Shown here piece after piece: positions 9,007 to 19,745 of a DNA stretch of 64,000 bases. The translations under genes and the position numbers were made by a program. The notes under the pieces were generated by a model. That model had not been told where the DNA came from and ran no database searches. It saw only the letters and a program-made list of their open reading frames with translations. The stretch spans positions 935,090-999,089 of the forward strand of contig CAVRDK010000001.1 of the NCBI GenBank assembly GCA_963719855.1. Direction: 5' to 3'. Each line of letters opens with the position of its first letter. Within the stretch, counting starts at the first letter, position 1. The stretch is from CAIQPV01 sp963719855 (GTDB lineage: Bacteria > Pseudomonadota > Gammaproteobacteria > Burkholderiales > Gallionellaceae).

Positions 9007-9215
9007 TTCACTCTTTGCATGAGCGATGCTGATTTCAGCGGTTTAAAATCGCTTCCCGCTGTGTGCAGGGCTTCGTACTTTGCCCGCAATTCCTGGACTC
9101 TGGGAGATGAGGGGGATGCGTATGAACCGAGAGAAAATCTGCCGTGCATGCCACTTAGCGTGGAGGGGGCAACGGGATGAACTTCTAAAACCGGTCTGTC
9201 TGTTACTGATTGCAT
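9003..9215 (-). CDS. Small hypothetical protein leading the kinase operon
   Basis: 70 aa starting MQSVTDRPVLEV; the ATG at 9215 has a strong AGGAGG site. The stop overlaps the kinase start by 4 bp, indicating translational coupling. The sequence is Ser/Pro-rich with a charged helix (SPRVQELRAKYEAL) and no known domain. It could be an accessory or regulatory peptide of the two-component system. Confidence 0.6.
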   Translation of the reverse strand: MQSVTDRPVLEVHPVAPSTLSGMHGRFSLGSYASPSSPRVQELRAKYEALHTAGSDFKPLKSASLMQRVK

Positions 9216-9700
9216 GATACCTCCTTTTTTATCAACAGAGGAGCAGCCAGAAACAGACCTTGGCGGCCCCGCTATCATAGGTTTTATCCCTTAGATCGGA
9301 AACTTTGCGTCCCTGTCTTTCAACAGGTTTGCCTTTTTTCAATTGAACTACCAAGATAGTCGGTTGGCTCTATGGGCAAAAGGTAAATTAACTAGCTTTA
9401 TTGGGGAAGGATAAATAGACAGATGGGCGTTTACAGGTCATGAGCGGTATTTTTTAACCCAAATGCGACCGTCCGTATATGGACTTTTCTTCGTTTGCAA
9501 GTACTCCGTTTTCTGGCTTGCAGGTTTTACTGCTCACGTATAATCGGATGTCTTCCAGGTCAGCCCACCTGTTACTATGTAATACGGCGCTCGCCACGAT
9601 AAGTTAAAGAGGGCACTAGCAGGATGGCTAGTATTTCATCAGTGGATTGCCTGACTTTGCCTAGCAGAGGTTCTTGCACCCGGAGGGTGTTGCATCCGTC
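9216..9700. other. Intergenic region with repeat remnants
   Basis: 485 bp with no supported gene. Its right part contains a fragment of the dispersed palindrome (9623-9642) and an interrupted copy of another dispersed repeat (9640-9703). Confidence 0.6.
9623..9642 (-). repeat. Fragment of dispersed palindromic repeat (type 1)
   Basis: GATGGCTAGTATTTCATCAG matches the outer arm seen in the full copies at 10506, 29953 and 39970; the other arm is absent. Confidence 0.6.
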
Positions 9701-9703
9701 CTA
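9640..9703 (+). repeat. Dispersed repeat interrupted by about 30 bp
   Basis: CAGTGGATTGCCTGACTTTG and TTGCATCCGTCCTAC flank about 30 extra bases. The complementary strand at 43735-43769 has the same two blocks joined directly, so this copy carries an insertion or the other a deletion. Confidence 0.6.
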
Positions 9704-10471
9704 CGTCACTTCACTCAGATAATTCGCCATCTTGGAAAACTCGACCACACCCAAATTCTCCGCTCGCAACTGCGCATCAATCCCCAGCGTCTCAAAATCC
9801 GCCTCATTCAAATAACTACGCAATGTGTTCCGCAAGGTCTTGCGGCGCTGCCCGAAGGCGGCGGCGACAATTTCCGCGAATAATTTTTCATTGCGTACCT
9901 GCACTTCGTCGGCGGGCAGTGGGATGATGCGTACGATGGCGGAGTTCACCTTGGGCGCGGGTCGAAAGGATTCTGGCGGCACGTCGAGCAGTTTTTCCAT
10001 GTGGAAGCGGTATTGCAGCATCACTGACAGGCGTCCGTAGGCTGCCGTGGATGGCTCGGCCACCATGCGTTCCACTACTTCGTCTTGCAGCATGAAGTGC
10101 ATGTCGGTGATGCGGTCGGCATATTCGGCGAAGTAGAACAGCAGCGGCGAGGAGATGTTATAGGGCAGATTGCCAACTACACGCAGCGGCGTGGGCAGTT
10201 GCGTCAGATCAAACTTCAGCGCATCACCGGCATGAATGACGAGTTTGTCTTTTGGATAGTCGTTTTCCAGCCGCGCTATGATGTCGCGGTCTATCTCCAC
10301 TACGTGCAGATAATTTAATTTTTTCAGCAAGGGGCGCGTCAACGCCCCCAGGCCAGGACCGATTTCCACCATATTATCGGCGGGTTCGGGGCGAATAGCG
10401 CGAATGATATCAGCGATAATATGCTCATCTACGAGGAAGTTTTGACCAAAACGCTTTCTGGCTTTATGCAT
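9701..10471 (-). CDS. rsmA: 16S rRNA dimethyladenosine transferase RsmA (KsgA)
   Basis: 256 aa. It dimethylates two adjacent adenosines in the 3' hairpin of 16S rRNA during 30S maturation. Visible are the SAM-binding motif (VEIGPGLGALT), the catalytic NLPYNI and the family start KARKRFGQNFL. ATG 10471 is chosen; an upstream extension to 10606 would be translated from a dispersed repeat and is rejected. It follows pdxA in the classical lptD-surA-pdxA-rsmA order, separated from pdxA by two inverted repeat copies. Confidence 0.95.
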   Translation of the reverse strand: MHKARKRFGQNFLVDEHIIADIIRAIRPEPADNMVEIGPGLGALTRPLLKKLNYLHVVEIDRDIIARLENDYPKDKLVIHAGDALKFDLTQLPTPLRVVGNLPYNISSPLLFYFAEYADRITDMHFMLQDEVVERMVAEPSTAAYGRLSVMLQYRFHMEKLLDVPPESFRPAPKVNSAIVRIIPLPADEVQVRNEKLFAEIVAAAFGQRRKTLRNTLRSYLNEADFETLGIDAQLRAENLGVVEFSKMANYLSEVT

Positions 10472-10505
10472 GGAAGTAAAACCCACCACAGAGACACAGA
10501 GGCAC

Positions 10506-10567
10506 ATAACCAGCGACTTGGCTGGCGCTTTTGCCAGCCTTAGTCGAATGGCTAGTAGCTCTATCAG
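10506..10567 (+). repeat. Type 1 palindromic repeat, copy B
   Basis: ATAACCAGCGACTT ... TTAGTCGAATGGCTAGTAG, with a GGCTGGC/GCCAGCC hairpin between the arms. It lies between rsmA and pdxA, in opposite orientation to copy C. Flanking CACAGAGACACAGAG sequence is also inverted around 10690-10708. Confidence 0.8.
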
Positions 10568-10636
10568 AGAAAGGCAATAACGGCATTTCCTTTTTGATTC
10601 CAACAAAACGGGTCATTCGGTTTTTCCTCTGTGTCT

Positions 10637-10692
10637 CTGATGAAACTACTAGCCATCTGACTAAGGCAGCAAGCTGCCAAGTCATTGGTTAT
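10637..10692 (-). repeat. Type 1 palindromic repeat, copy C
   Basis: CTGATGAAACTACTAGCC ... GGCAGC-AAGCTGCC hairpin ... AAGTCATTGGTTAT. Its end supplies the last codons of pdxA, so the PdxA C-terminus is repeat-derived. Confidence 0.8.
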
Positions 10693-11698
10693 GTGTCTCT
10701 GTGGTGAATGATTTTTCGCAACTCACCATATCCGCCGCCATCTGAATCGCTTCCAGCAAACTCCCGACATCCGCCCGCCCGGTGCCAGCCAGTTCCAGCG
10801 CTGTGCCATGATCGACCGAAGTGCGTATGATGGGCAAGCCCAGCGTCACGTTCACACCGCGACCGAAGCTGGCATGCTTCAGCACCGGCAAGCCCTGGTC
10901 GTGATACATCGCCAGCACGCAATCGCACTGCGCCAGACGTTGCGGCGTGAACAGGGTGTCGGCGGGCAGCGGTGCGCTGACGTTGATGCCTTCAGCACGC
11001 AGCTTGTCCAGAACGGGAATCATCACTTCGATTTCTTCGTGTCCGAGATAACCGCCCTCGCCTGCATGAGGATTCAAACCCGCCACCAGGATGCGCGGAT
11101 GAGCGATGCCGAAGCGCCGCGCGAGATCGTGCTGGATGATGCGCAGCACGCTCTCCAATAATTCAGCCGTGATCGAGTCCGGCACCGCGCGCAAGGCTAA
11201 GTGCGTGGTGACCAACGCCACGCGCATTCCGCCGCCCGCCAGCATCATCACTACTTGCGCAGTATGCGTCTGCTCGGCGAGAAATTCGGTGTGCCCGGTG
11301 AAAGGAATACCCGCATCGTTGATGATCCCCTTGTGCACTGGCGCGGTGATCATGGCGCTGAATTCGCCCGACTGGCAACCTTGCAGCGCACGGCGCAGCA
11401 GGTCGAGTACGTAACGGCTATTGGCGGAATTCAGCTTGCCCGCTTGTACAGCACGCGCCAACGGCACATGCAGCACGCGCAGATGCCTTGCGGGAAGAGC
11501 AGAGATTTGCTGTGCATCGTAGTCATGCAAGCGCACGTCCAGTCCGAGTTGCGCAGCGCGTTGTTGCAGCAGCGTCTTGTCGCCCAATACTACCAATGCC
11601 CGGTCATGTTTCTGTTGCGCCAATTGCAAACATATATCAGCGCCGATGCCGGCAGGCTCACCGGAGGTGATCGCTAACACCGGGGCAGAATGCGTCAT
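10682..11698 (-). CDS. pdxA: 4-hydroxythreonine-4-phosphate dehydrogenase
   Basis: 338 aa. It oxidises 4-phosphohydroxy-L-threonine in pyridoxal 5'-phosphate synthesis. Recognised by SGEPAGIGADI at the start, TAPVHKGIINDAG, and the metal/substrate region MYHDQGLPVLKHASFGRGVN plus TSVDHGTALELAGTG. The last about ten residues (ending ETHNQ) are encoded by the repeat at the rsmA junction. It lies downstream of surA on the same strand. Confidence 0.95.
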   Translation of the reverse strand: MTHSAPVLAITSGEPAGIGADICLQLAQQKHDRALVVLGDKTLLQQRAAQLGLDVRLHDYDAQQISALPARHLRVLHVPLARAVQAGKLNSANSRYVLDLLRRALQGCQSGEFSAMITAPVHKGIINDAGIPFTGHTEFLAEQTHTAQVVMMLAGGGMRVALVTTHLALRAVPDSITAELLESVLRIIQHDLARRFGIAHPRILVAGLNPHAGEGGYLGHEEIEVMIPVLDKLRAEGINVSAPLPADTLFTPQRLAQCDCVLAMYHDQGLPVLKHASFGRGVNVTLGLPIIRTSVDHGTALELAGTGRADVGSLLEAIQMAADMVSCEKSFTTETHNQ

Positions 11699-11720
11699 GA
11701 ATTTAAGATTTTCACGTTCG

Positions 11721-11760
11721 CTCTTTCCCCTGCTTGCGGGGGAAAGTTGGATAGGGGGAG
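11721..11760 (-). repeat. Type 2 dispersed repeat, uninterrupted copy
   Basis: CTCTTTCCCCTGCTTGCGGG followed by GGAAAGTTGGATAGGGGGAG; a C-rich/G-rich imperfect palindrome. The copy at 29931-30031 has the same arms split by a type 1 repeat. Confidence 0.7.
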
Positions 11761-11778
11761 ATGCGCAGCATCATCGGC

Positions 11779-13110
11779 CTATTTTTTTTGTTCTAAGCGG
11801 TATTCAACGTAGGCACGGTCAAGTAACTGACGCAGCCAGTCCTGATAGGCCTCCTCGGATTTGAAGCCGCGTATCGCCATGCGCGCCTGCTGTTTTTTCT
11901 GTTCCACGCTCACGTCGGCATTACGGCGTTCTAGCACCTGAATCAAGTGCCAGCCGAAACCGGATTGCACTGCACCGCTCATTTGTCCAGGCTGCAAAGC
12001 ATTCATCGCGTTCTCAAATTCTGGCACTGTGTCGCCGGGTGAAATCCAACCCAGATCTCCACCCTGCGAGGCGCTGCCGTCCTCGGAATAATGCTTGGCC
12101 TGATCCGCAAAATCGGCGCCTGTTTCAATGCGCTGCTTGATTTCCAGCAGGCGGTTCTTGGCCTCGTTCTCCGGTACCAGTTCGCTGGTCTTGATCAAGA
12201 TGTGGCGCACGTGGGTCTGCGTGATCACCACCGGGGCATCCTTGTTGTGCTTCTCGATCAACTTGAGGATATGAAAGCCGTTCGGGCTGCGCAATATCGG
12301 ACTGACTTCGCCGGGGTGCATTTTTTGCAGCGCGTCCAAAAACAAGGCCGGTATGCGATCCGCCGGACGCAGCCCCAGATTGCCGCCCTGCATGGCATCC
12401 TTGGCATCGGAAAATTCAGCCGCCACTTGTGCGAAATCTGCGCCATCCTGCAAGCGTGCCAGCGCCTGTCCGGCCCGCAGACGACTAGCCTGGATTTTGT
12501 CGGCACTGGCCTGCTCCGGCACCAGCACCAGAATGTGTGCCAACTGGTATTCCTCACCCTTGCCTTGTTGTTTGGCCTGAGCGGCAAGGTAGTTGTCGAT
12601 CTCACCATCGCTGATCACCAGCTTGTTGTCCACTTCTCGTTCGCGCAGGCGGGTGGCGACGATTTCACTGCGGATTTCCTCGCGGAATTTTTTGAAATCC
12701 ACGCCATCCTGCGCCAGCTTGGCGCGGAATTCGGCCATTGTAGGGAATTTGTTTTCCTGCGCAATGCGCTGCAGAGCCTTGTCCAGTTGCGTGTCGTCAA
12801 CATGCACGCCGGTTTCCTTGGCGAACTGCTCTTGCAGTTTGTCGATAACCATGCGTTCCAGCACTTGCTTTTCCAGCGCCTCCGGTGCTGGCAGCGAAGT
12901 ACCCTGTTTTTGCAATTGCTTCATCACGGCGCCGAGACGGTCATCAAGTTCGTGGCGGGTAATCACATCATCATTTACCACCGCAACGATGCGATCTATC
13001 GGCACAATTTGTTTTTGCGGACTCGCCTTCACGGGCAAGTCGGCGGCATAAACGCTGGCCGAACAAGCCAACCATAAGAGCAACACTCGCATCATCTTGT
13101 CACGCAACAT
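11779..13110 (-). CDS. surA: Periplasmic chaperone/peptidyl-prolyl isomerase SurA
   Basis: 443 aa. It guides outer-membrane proteins through the periplasm. A signal peptide (LLLWLACSASVYA) is followed by the SurA N-terminal helical domain (IVAVVNDDVITRHELDDRL), two parvulin domains (about residues 185-285 and 300-400; GGNLGLRPADRIP and GGDLGWISPGDTVP) and a C-terminal helix. It lies directly downstream of lptD, whose product is a SurA client. Start could also be the inner ATG at 13095. Confidence 0.95.
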   Translation of the reverse strand: MLRDKMMRVLLLWLACSASVYAADLPVKASPQKQIVPIDRIVAVVNDDVITRHELDDRLGAVMKQLQKQGTSLPAPEALEKQVLERMVIDKLQEQFAKETGVHVDDTQLDKALQRIAQENKFPTMAEFRAKLAQDGVDFKKFREEIRSEIVATRLREREVDNKLVISDGEIDNYLAAQAKQQGKGEEYQLAHILVLVPEQASADKIQASRLRAGQALARLQDGADFAQVAAEFSDAKDAMQGGNLGLRPADRIPALFLDALQKMHPGEVSPILRSPNGFHILKLIEKHNKDAPVVITQTHVRHILIKTSELVPENEAKNRLLEIKQRIETGADFADQAKHYSEDGSASQGGDLGWISPGDTVPEFENAMNALQPGQMSGAVQSGFGWHLIQVLERRNADVSVEQKKQQARMAIRGFKSEEAYQDWLRQLLDRAYVEYRLEQKK

Positions 13111-13192
13111 ATCCTGCTTTCTTGATCCATTAAGTTAATGGGTATGGCATCGGCACCACCCCATATGATAAAACCCACGATGCCTGTTTCCC

Positions 13193-13254
13193 CTGATGAA
13201 ACTCCTAGCCATTCCACTAGATTGTCAAAAAACGACAACCAAGTGGCTGGTTGT
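13193..13254 (-). repeat. Type 1 palindromic repeat, copy D
   Basis: CTGATGAAACTCCTAGCC ... TTGTC/GACAA hairpin ... AAGTGGCTGGTTGT, in the lptD-surA intergenic region. It shares the CTCCTAGCCATTCCACT variant with the interrupted copy at 27600. Confidence 0.8.
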
Positions 13255-13341
13255 ACGCAGCAAGCTGCGTGTGAAATTGACACCAAGGGGCTAAAGCCCC
13301 AACAACACACGCAGGCTGGTTATCGCTACGCGAGTTCAACG

Positions 13342-15621
13342 TTACTGCAAACCTTGCCCCGACTGGTCGAGGGAGGGGGCATTCAGCTTGACATAGCCGG
13401 CAATGTTCTGGCGCAACGTGGTCAATGGGTCCGAACCCACCCCCCCCAAACCGTTCAAATCAAGCTGCACAAAGATGCCCGTGGAGGCCTGCTGTGTCGC
13501 CGTGACAAAGCGTTGCGCCACCATGCGCAGTGTCCAACAGTTCTGATTATACTCAAGCCCGCCCAGCGCCTCCAGAATAAGTCCGTCCTGAAAGGAATAA
13601 TTCCACCGCGCCACCGCATGCCAGTGAGCGGACAGCGGCCACTGCGTGGACAAATCCACCTGCCGCAGGTTGTCGCGCGTAAAGCGGTAGCCCAGGTTGA
13701 GCACCTTGCCGCTTTCTGGCTGGTAACGCGCCGACGCATTGAATTGCTCGGCTTGTGACAGGACGGGGTTGTATTGGAAGTTGCTGTCCAGTGACCAGGC
13801 ATGCGTTACTTGGCCGGAAGCCGCGAGCACGATGTCTGACTTGGTGGTGACTGGCTCTATCGGAGTTACCACAGGAACCACACCCGTGATCACCGGCTGG
13901 ATCACCGGCGGCAGATTCACCTGTGGCGTATTAGCGCTGAAGCGCTCGCCGATGGCCACGCGCATCTGTTCCGCGCCAGTGTCCGGCTGGAGCAGGCGTG
14001 AGGTAAGCGCCAGCGTTACCTGGTTGGCGTCGCCGATACGGTCACTGCCTAAATAACGGTTTTCGGTAAACATCTGGGCAAAGCTGAAGTCAGGCTGTGC
14101 CGAGTCGAAATTCGGCAACTGGCTCTGGTCACGATAGGGGATATACACATAATATGCTCGTGGCTCCAGCGTCTGCACAAAATTCTTCCCCGCCAGCCCT
14201 AAGTCGCGCTCCATCGTCATGCCGCTGTCCACGCTAAAAATCGGCAAGGTGCGGGTTGCATTGGGCATATCTGACATATTGTTTACACCCATCGTGTAAT
14301 CGGTGTAGTGCAGTTCAATCTTTGGAGTCAGATAAAACGCGGGCCGGGCAACCAGCGGATAGCTCACACCTGGATTAAGCACCAGACGCTGCCCGTTAAC
14401 CAGAGTGGGATGGCGAAAGTCCGAATATTGCCCGGCGAATGTCAGGTTTTCGTTGTCTATCATACGTTGTGCGTCCACATTAACTTGCGGGAGACTATTG
14501 TACGGTGGCGTCACTGGTGCGAGCGGATCCTGCAAGGTCTGGAAACTTTGCACCATCGTTGAGGCATTCCACCAGCCGCCCGAATAAGCCAACACACCTT
14601 GGCGCAACAGTGTGGTTTGTGAGGTGACGTTTACCGAGTTAGATAGATCACGGAAATAAGCATCATCTGAAGCAAGGCTAAAGTCTACCGAGCCGTTCAG
14701 TCCACTGCCGAAATTTTCTTTGTGAATTAAAGTCAGCAGCGAACGGGTGCTGCCGGTAAGACGGTCCCCGGGCAACACATCCAGATTTGCCACGCCGGAA
14801 TAAGTCGGTTCCAGATAACGAAACTCATTGTTGAGCATCATGCCGCGCTTCTGTATTATTCGTGGAGCGAACGTGTCGTCGAGGTTGGGCGAAATGTTCC
14901 AGTAATAGGGTAGAGTCAATTCGCTGCCGCCGCTGACAGTGCTGCCATATCCCGGGGCAAGAAAACCCGATTTGCGCTGGCTGTTAAGCGGAAAGTCCAT
15001 CCATGGCGTGTATAGGATGGGCACGCCCATAAACTCTATATACGCGTGGTGCGCCACTCCCATCTGACTGTTCTGGTCTATCTCCAGCTCCCGTACTTTC
15101 ATCTGCCAGTCATCCTGATCCACCGGACAGGTGGTGTAAGTGACATCGCGCAAGATATAGTTCTGCTTGCCTGCCAGATGCAGGTTATCCGCACTGCCAT
15201 GCGCATGGGCATCTCCTAACAGGAAAACCGGCTGCGTCATGTCGCCGATATTGGTATCCAGATTGAGATTGAGATGCGGACCCTGAATCACGTTGTTGCT
15301 CTGCTCTATGCGCACAGAACCGTCGGCCGACACATCATTGCTGTCCTGCAAATACAACAGCTTGTCGGCATATATCACCTCCCCGCTCTTGTGTAACTCG
15401 ACCTCGCCGATGGCTTCAATCTGCTTGTTTTTCTTGCCTTCCATCCGTTGCGCCGAAATGAAGATCGGCGTTTCTTCCTGATTTCCCCCCGGACGACTTT
15501 TCGGCGCATTCATGAGGGTGCGATCCAATTTCAGCGTCAGTTCATCATTTTCTCCGGCACAGGCCAGCGAAACAAAAACACAGAACAGCGAGAACAAGAC
15601 GGGATTGAGACGAAAGCGCAT
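13342..15621 (-). CDS. lptD: LPS-assembly protein LptD
   Basis: 759 aa outer-membrane translocon that inserts lipopolysaccharide into the outer leaflet. A signal peptide (SLFCVFVSLACA) is followed by an OstA/LptA-like jellyroll (about residues 50-190; ISAQRMEGKKNKQIEAIGEV) and a large beta-barrel. Cysteines in TYTTCPVDQ and QNCWTLRM match the inter-domain disulphide positions known for the family; fewer cysteines are present than in E. coli. It is the first gene of the surA-pdxA-rsmA run and is divergent from amgK. Confidence 0.95.
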   Translation of the reverse strand: MRFRLNPVLFSLFCVFVSLACAGENDELTLKLDRTLMNAPKSRPGGNQEETPIFISAQRMEGKKNKQIEAIGEVELHKSGEVIYADKLLYLQDSNDVSADGSVRIEQSNNVIQGPHLNLNLDTNIGDMTQPVFLLGDAHAHGSADNLHLAGKQNYILRDVTYTTCPVDQDDWQMKVRELEIDQNSQMGVAHHAYIEFMGVPILYTPWMDFPLNSQRKSGFLAPGYGSTVSGGSELTLPYYWNISPNLDDTFAPRIIQKRGMMLNNEFRYLEPTYSGVANLDVLPGDRLTGSTRSLLTLIHKENFGSGLNGSVDFSLASDDAYFRDLSNSVNVTSQTTLLRQGVLAYSGGWWNASTMVQSFQTLQDPLAPVTPPYNSLPQVNVDAQRMIDNENLTFAGQYSDFRHPTLVNGQRLVLNPGVSYPLVARPAFYLTPKIELHYTDYTMGVNNMSDMPNATRTLPIFSVDSGMTMERDLGLAGKNFVQTLEPRAYYVYIPYRDQSQLPNFDSAQPDFSFAQMFTENRYLGSDRIGDANQVTLALTSRLLQPDTGAEQMRVAIGERFSANTPQVNLPPVIQPVITGVVPVVTPIEPVTTKSDIVLAASGQVTHAWSLDSNFQYNPVLSQAEQFNASARYQPESGKVLNLGYRFTRDNLRQVDLSTQWPLSAHWHAVARWNYSFQDGLILEALGGLEYNQNCWTLRMVAQRFVTATQQASTGIFVQLDLNGLGGVGSDPLTTLRQNIAGYVKLNAPSLDQSGQGLQ

Positions 15622-15705
15622 GGTGCGGAATAGGCAAATTAAGGTGTTAAAATCTCACACATTCAAGATTAAAGCAATCCCGACCCTAACTTACAAGAAC
15701 CTGCC

Positions 15706-16710
15706 ATGCAACGCTTACAGCAACTTACCGAATGGCTCCACAGCCATTTCCCTGACTCCTCGTTCGATCTTGCCCCCGCCTCCGCCGATGCCAGCTTCCG
15801 CCGCTATTTCCGCGCCACCTTTGTAAATGGACAAACGCGCATCGTGATGGATGCTCCGCCGCAGCACGAAAACTGCCGCCCGTTCCTGCACATCGGCAAG
15901 TTGTTCGAGGATGCAGGAACGCATGTGCCGCATGTGTATGCACAGGATATGGAGCATGGCTTCCTGCTGCTGTCCGATCTGGGCAACACCACTTACCTGC
16001 AAGCACTGAGCGAAGGGAATGCGGACACAGCACGCGAACTTTATGGCGCTGCCACCGATGCGCTGATCCACATCCAGCTCGCCAGCCGCGAAAATGAATT
16101 GCCTCCTTACGACGAAGCGCTGTTGCGGCGTGAACTAAACCTGTTCCCCGAGTGGTATATCGCCAAACACCTGAACTATACACTGGATGAGAAACAAAGC
16201 ACCAAACTGGAAACAGTATTTCAGCGCATCATCCAGAACAACCTCGCGCAGCCGCGCGTGTACGTACACCGCGACTACCACTCGCGCAATTTGATGGTGA
16301 CGGAACCCAATCCCGGTATCCTGGATTTTCAGGATGCTGTGTATGGCCCCATCACCTACGATCTCGCCTCGCTGTTCAAGGATGCCTATATCCGCTGGGA
16401 AGAAGAGCAGGTCATTGACTGGCTGATCCGCTATTGGGAAAAAGCGCGCAAAGCCGGGCTGCCCGTGCATAAGGACTTTGCCGACCTGTACCGCGACTAC
16501 GAATGGATGGGCGTGCAGCGCCACATCAAAGTGCTGGGCATCTTTGCGCGCCTGTATCACCGCGACGGCAAGGAAGGCTACTTGAAAAACATGCCGCTGG
16601 TGATGGACTACCTGCGCCGCGCCTGCGTGCGCTACATCGACCTCAAGCCGCTGCTCAACCTTCTGGACGTGCTGGAGCAGAAAAAGCCGGAAGTGAGATT
16701 CACGTTTTGA
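15706..16710 (+). CDS. amgK: N-acetylmuramate/N-acetylglucosamine kinase AmgK
   Basis: 334 aa, aminoglycoside-phosphotransferase fold. It phosphorylates the anomeric position of MurNAc in the cell-wall recycling bypass that feeds UDP-MurNAc. Catalytic loop VHRDYHSRNLMV and metal-binding ILDFQDAVYGP are present. The stop overlaps the TTG start of murU, so the two enzymes of the pathway are coupled. It is divergent from lptD, as often seen in gamma- and betaproteobacteria. Confidence 0.92.
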   Translation: MQRLQQLTEWLHSHFPDSSFDLAPASADASFRRYFRATFVNGQTRIVMDAPPQHENCRPFLHIGKLFEDAGTHVPHVYAQDMEHGFLLLSDLGNTTYLQALSEGNADTARELYGAATDALIHIQLASRENELPPYDEALLRRELNLFPEWYIAKHLNYTLDEKQSTKLETVFQRIIQNNLAQPRVYVHRDYHSRNLMVTEPNPGILDFQDAVYGPITYDLASLFKDAYIRWEEEQVIDWLIRYWEKARKAGLPVHKDFADLYRDYEWMGVQRHIKVLGIFARLYHRDGKEGYLKNMPLVMDYLRRACVRYIDLKPLLNLLDVLEQKKPEVRFTF

Positions 16711-17397
16711 AGGCCATGATACTAGCAGCAGGTCGTGGCGAAAGAATGCGCCCGCTCACCGACCACACGCCCAAGCCTTTGTTGATGATTGGCGGCAAGC
16801 CGCTGATCGAGTGGCACATCGAAAGACTGGTGCGCGCGGGCATAACTGAAACCATCATCAACCACGCGCATCTTGGCGCGCAAATTGAGACCGCGCTGGG
16901 CGACGGCAGCCGCTATGGCGCACATATACGCTACTCATCCGAAGCGACGGCGCTGGAAACTGCGGGAGGCATCGCCTACGCTCTGCACCTGCTGGGCGAT
17001 GAGCCTTTCGCCGTTGTCAACGGCGACATCTACTGCGACTACGATTTCACGCACCTGCTCACGCGCGCGGCGGCGTTCCAGGTTGGCGGCAATGCCGCGC
17101 ATCTCGTTCTGGTCAACAACCCCGCGCATCATCCCAATGGGGATTTCGGTTTGCAGCATGGGAGGGTAACCGATTGCGCTCCGAAGCTCACCTTCAGTGG
17201 CATCGGCCTCTACCAGTCTGCGCTATTTGCCGACATCGCACGCGGAACCAAGGCTCCGCTCGCTCCGTTGCTGCGCGCGCAGATCGCACTGGACAAGGTT
17301 AGCGGCGAGCATTTCACCGGTCACTGGGTGGATGTCGGTACGCCGCAACGCCTCGAACAACTCGACAACGAGCTGCGCGCGTCGCAGAATGTCGGCC

Positions 17398-17405
<8 letters not shown>
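16707..17405 (+). CDS. murU: N-acetylmuramate 1-phosphate uridylyltransferase MurU
   Basis: 232 aa nucleotidyltransferase converting MurNAc-1-phosphate and UTP to UDP-MurNAc. Signature LAAGRGERMRPLT with TPKPLL and NGDIYCDYDF. Start TTG 16707 gives MKAMILAAG and overlaps the amgK stop (TTGA); ATG 16716 is the alternative. Its stop overlaps the pepP start by 8 bp. Confidence 0.92.
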
Positions 17406-18702
<1,297 letters not shown>

Positions 18703-18774
18703 ATAGATGGACTACAACCCTGCCATTTACAAAGGATATCGCTTCCAGCACAGCATTCGATAATTAAGACGCAT

Positions 18775-19248
18775 TTAGCCAGAAATGCGCAAACCGGTTT
18801 TTTTCAGTATACGGGTGCTGTAAAGGATTTCATGTTTACGGCAGGCGTCACCCAGTAGCTCAGCGATCTGCATAGCAAGTTGTTCCGCTTCTGCGCGATC
18901 ATGGCCATGCACCATGGCAAAGAGGTTGTAAGTCCAGTCCGGCAACTGACGCGGGCGCTGGTAGCAGTGGCTGACAAAATCCAGTTGACCGATGCGCACA
19001 CCCAGTTCGTCGATGCGTTCATCCGCCACATCCCACACCGTCATTCCATTGGCCTTGTAGCCCAGAGCATAATGATTTGGCACTGCCCCGATGCGGCGAA
19101 TGACGCCGCTTTCCAGCATGACGCGCAGCCGCTCCATCACTTCGTCGGGCGTGATTCCGATCTGCTCCGCCACGGCGTGATATGGCTGCGGAACCAGAGG
19201 CAGACCTTTCTGGGTGGCGAGGATAATTGCTCGATCAACAGCGTCCAT
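18775..19248 (-). CDS. nirH: Siroheme decarboxylase subunit NirH
   Basis: 157 aa from ATG 19248. Lrp/AsnC-like fold, part of the NirD-L-G-H group that decarboxylates siroheme to 12,18-didecarboxysiroheme on the way to heme d1. Start DAVDRAIILATQKGLPLV and the YNLFAMVHGHDR segment are typical of NirH. It is the last gene of the local nir operon; nirJ, nirE and nirN are not found next to it. It should not be annotated as a transcription regulator despite the fold. Confidence 0.88.
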   Translation of the reverse strand: MDAVDRAIILATQKGLPLVPQPYHAVAEQIGITPDEVMERLRVMLESGVIRRIGAVPNHYALGYKANGMTVWDVADERIDELGVRIGQLDFVSHCYQRPRQLPDWTYNLFAMVHGHDRAEAEQLAMQIAELLGDACRKHEILYSTRILKKTGLRISG

Positions 19249-19298
19249 GAGAATAAATCTTTGTTTATGAGAGATGTCCAATTGATCTATTGATGGCG

Positions 19299-19745
19299 TT
19301 ATGCCCGCAACTTCAATTCGACGAAATATTCTTTGATTTTCGGCATATTGTAGACCGGGTAGCCGGTTTCGATCTCGATCCTTTCAATCGCATCCTGCAT
19401 GCCTTGTGGAGCCTCCGTGGCCAGCACGAACCACATATTGAGCGCATGGTCGCGGGCGTAATTGTGCGCCACCTCGGACATTTGATTGACGATCCCGGCT
19501 ACGCGCTCGAAATCCTTGGGGATGATTTTCATCGCGGCCAAGCTCAAACTGCCACCCAAACGTTCGGCATGGTACATGGGGCCGAAACGGGTCAGCACCT
19601 TGTCGTTGAGTAGCCTTTCCAGGCGCACCAACAATTCACTTTCGCTCGTGCCGAGCCGTTGCGCGACCTCGGCATAGGGGTTTGCGCAGAGGGGAAACTC
19701 TCCCTGTAACTGGTTGATGATAGCCCGATCCAACTCATCCATCAT
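19299..19745 (-). CDS. nirG: Siroheme decarboxylase subunit NirG
   Basis: 148 aa, Lrp/AsnC-like. ATG 19745 overlaps the TGA of nirDL (ATGA). Family features include LDRAIINQLQGEFPLC, SEVAHNYARDHALNMWFVLA and GYPVYNMPKIKEYFVEL. It acts with NirDL and NirH in the siroheme decarboxylase complex. Confidence 0.88.
   Translation of the reverse strand: MMDELDRAIINQLQGEFPLCANPYAEVAQRLGTSESELLVRLERLLNDKVLTRFGPMYHAERLGGSLSLAAMKIIPKDFERVAGIVNQMSEVAHNYARDHALNMWFVLATEAPQGMQDAIERIEIETGYPVYNMPKIKEYFVELKLRA

Noticed and set aside
10472..10606. N-terminal extension of RsmA
   Set aside because: Encoded by a dispersed repeat; family proteins start at HKARKRFGQNFL.
12091..13077. 328-codon plus-strand frame opposite surA
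   Set aside because: Shadow of surA; no start signal or family.
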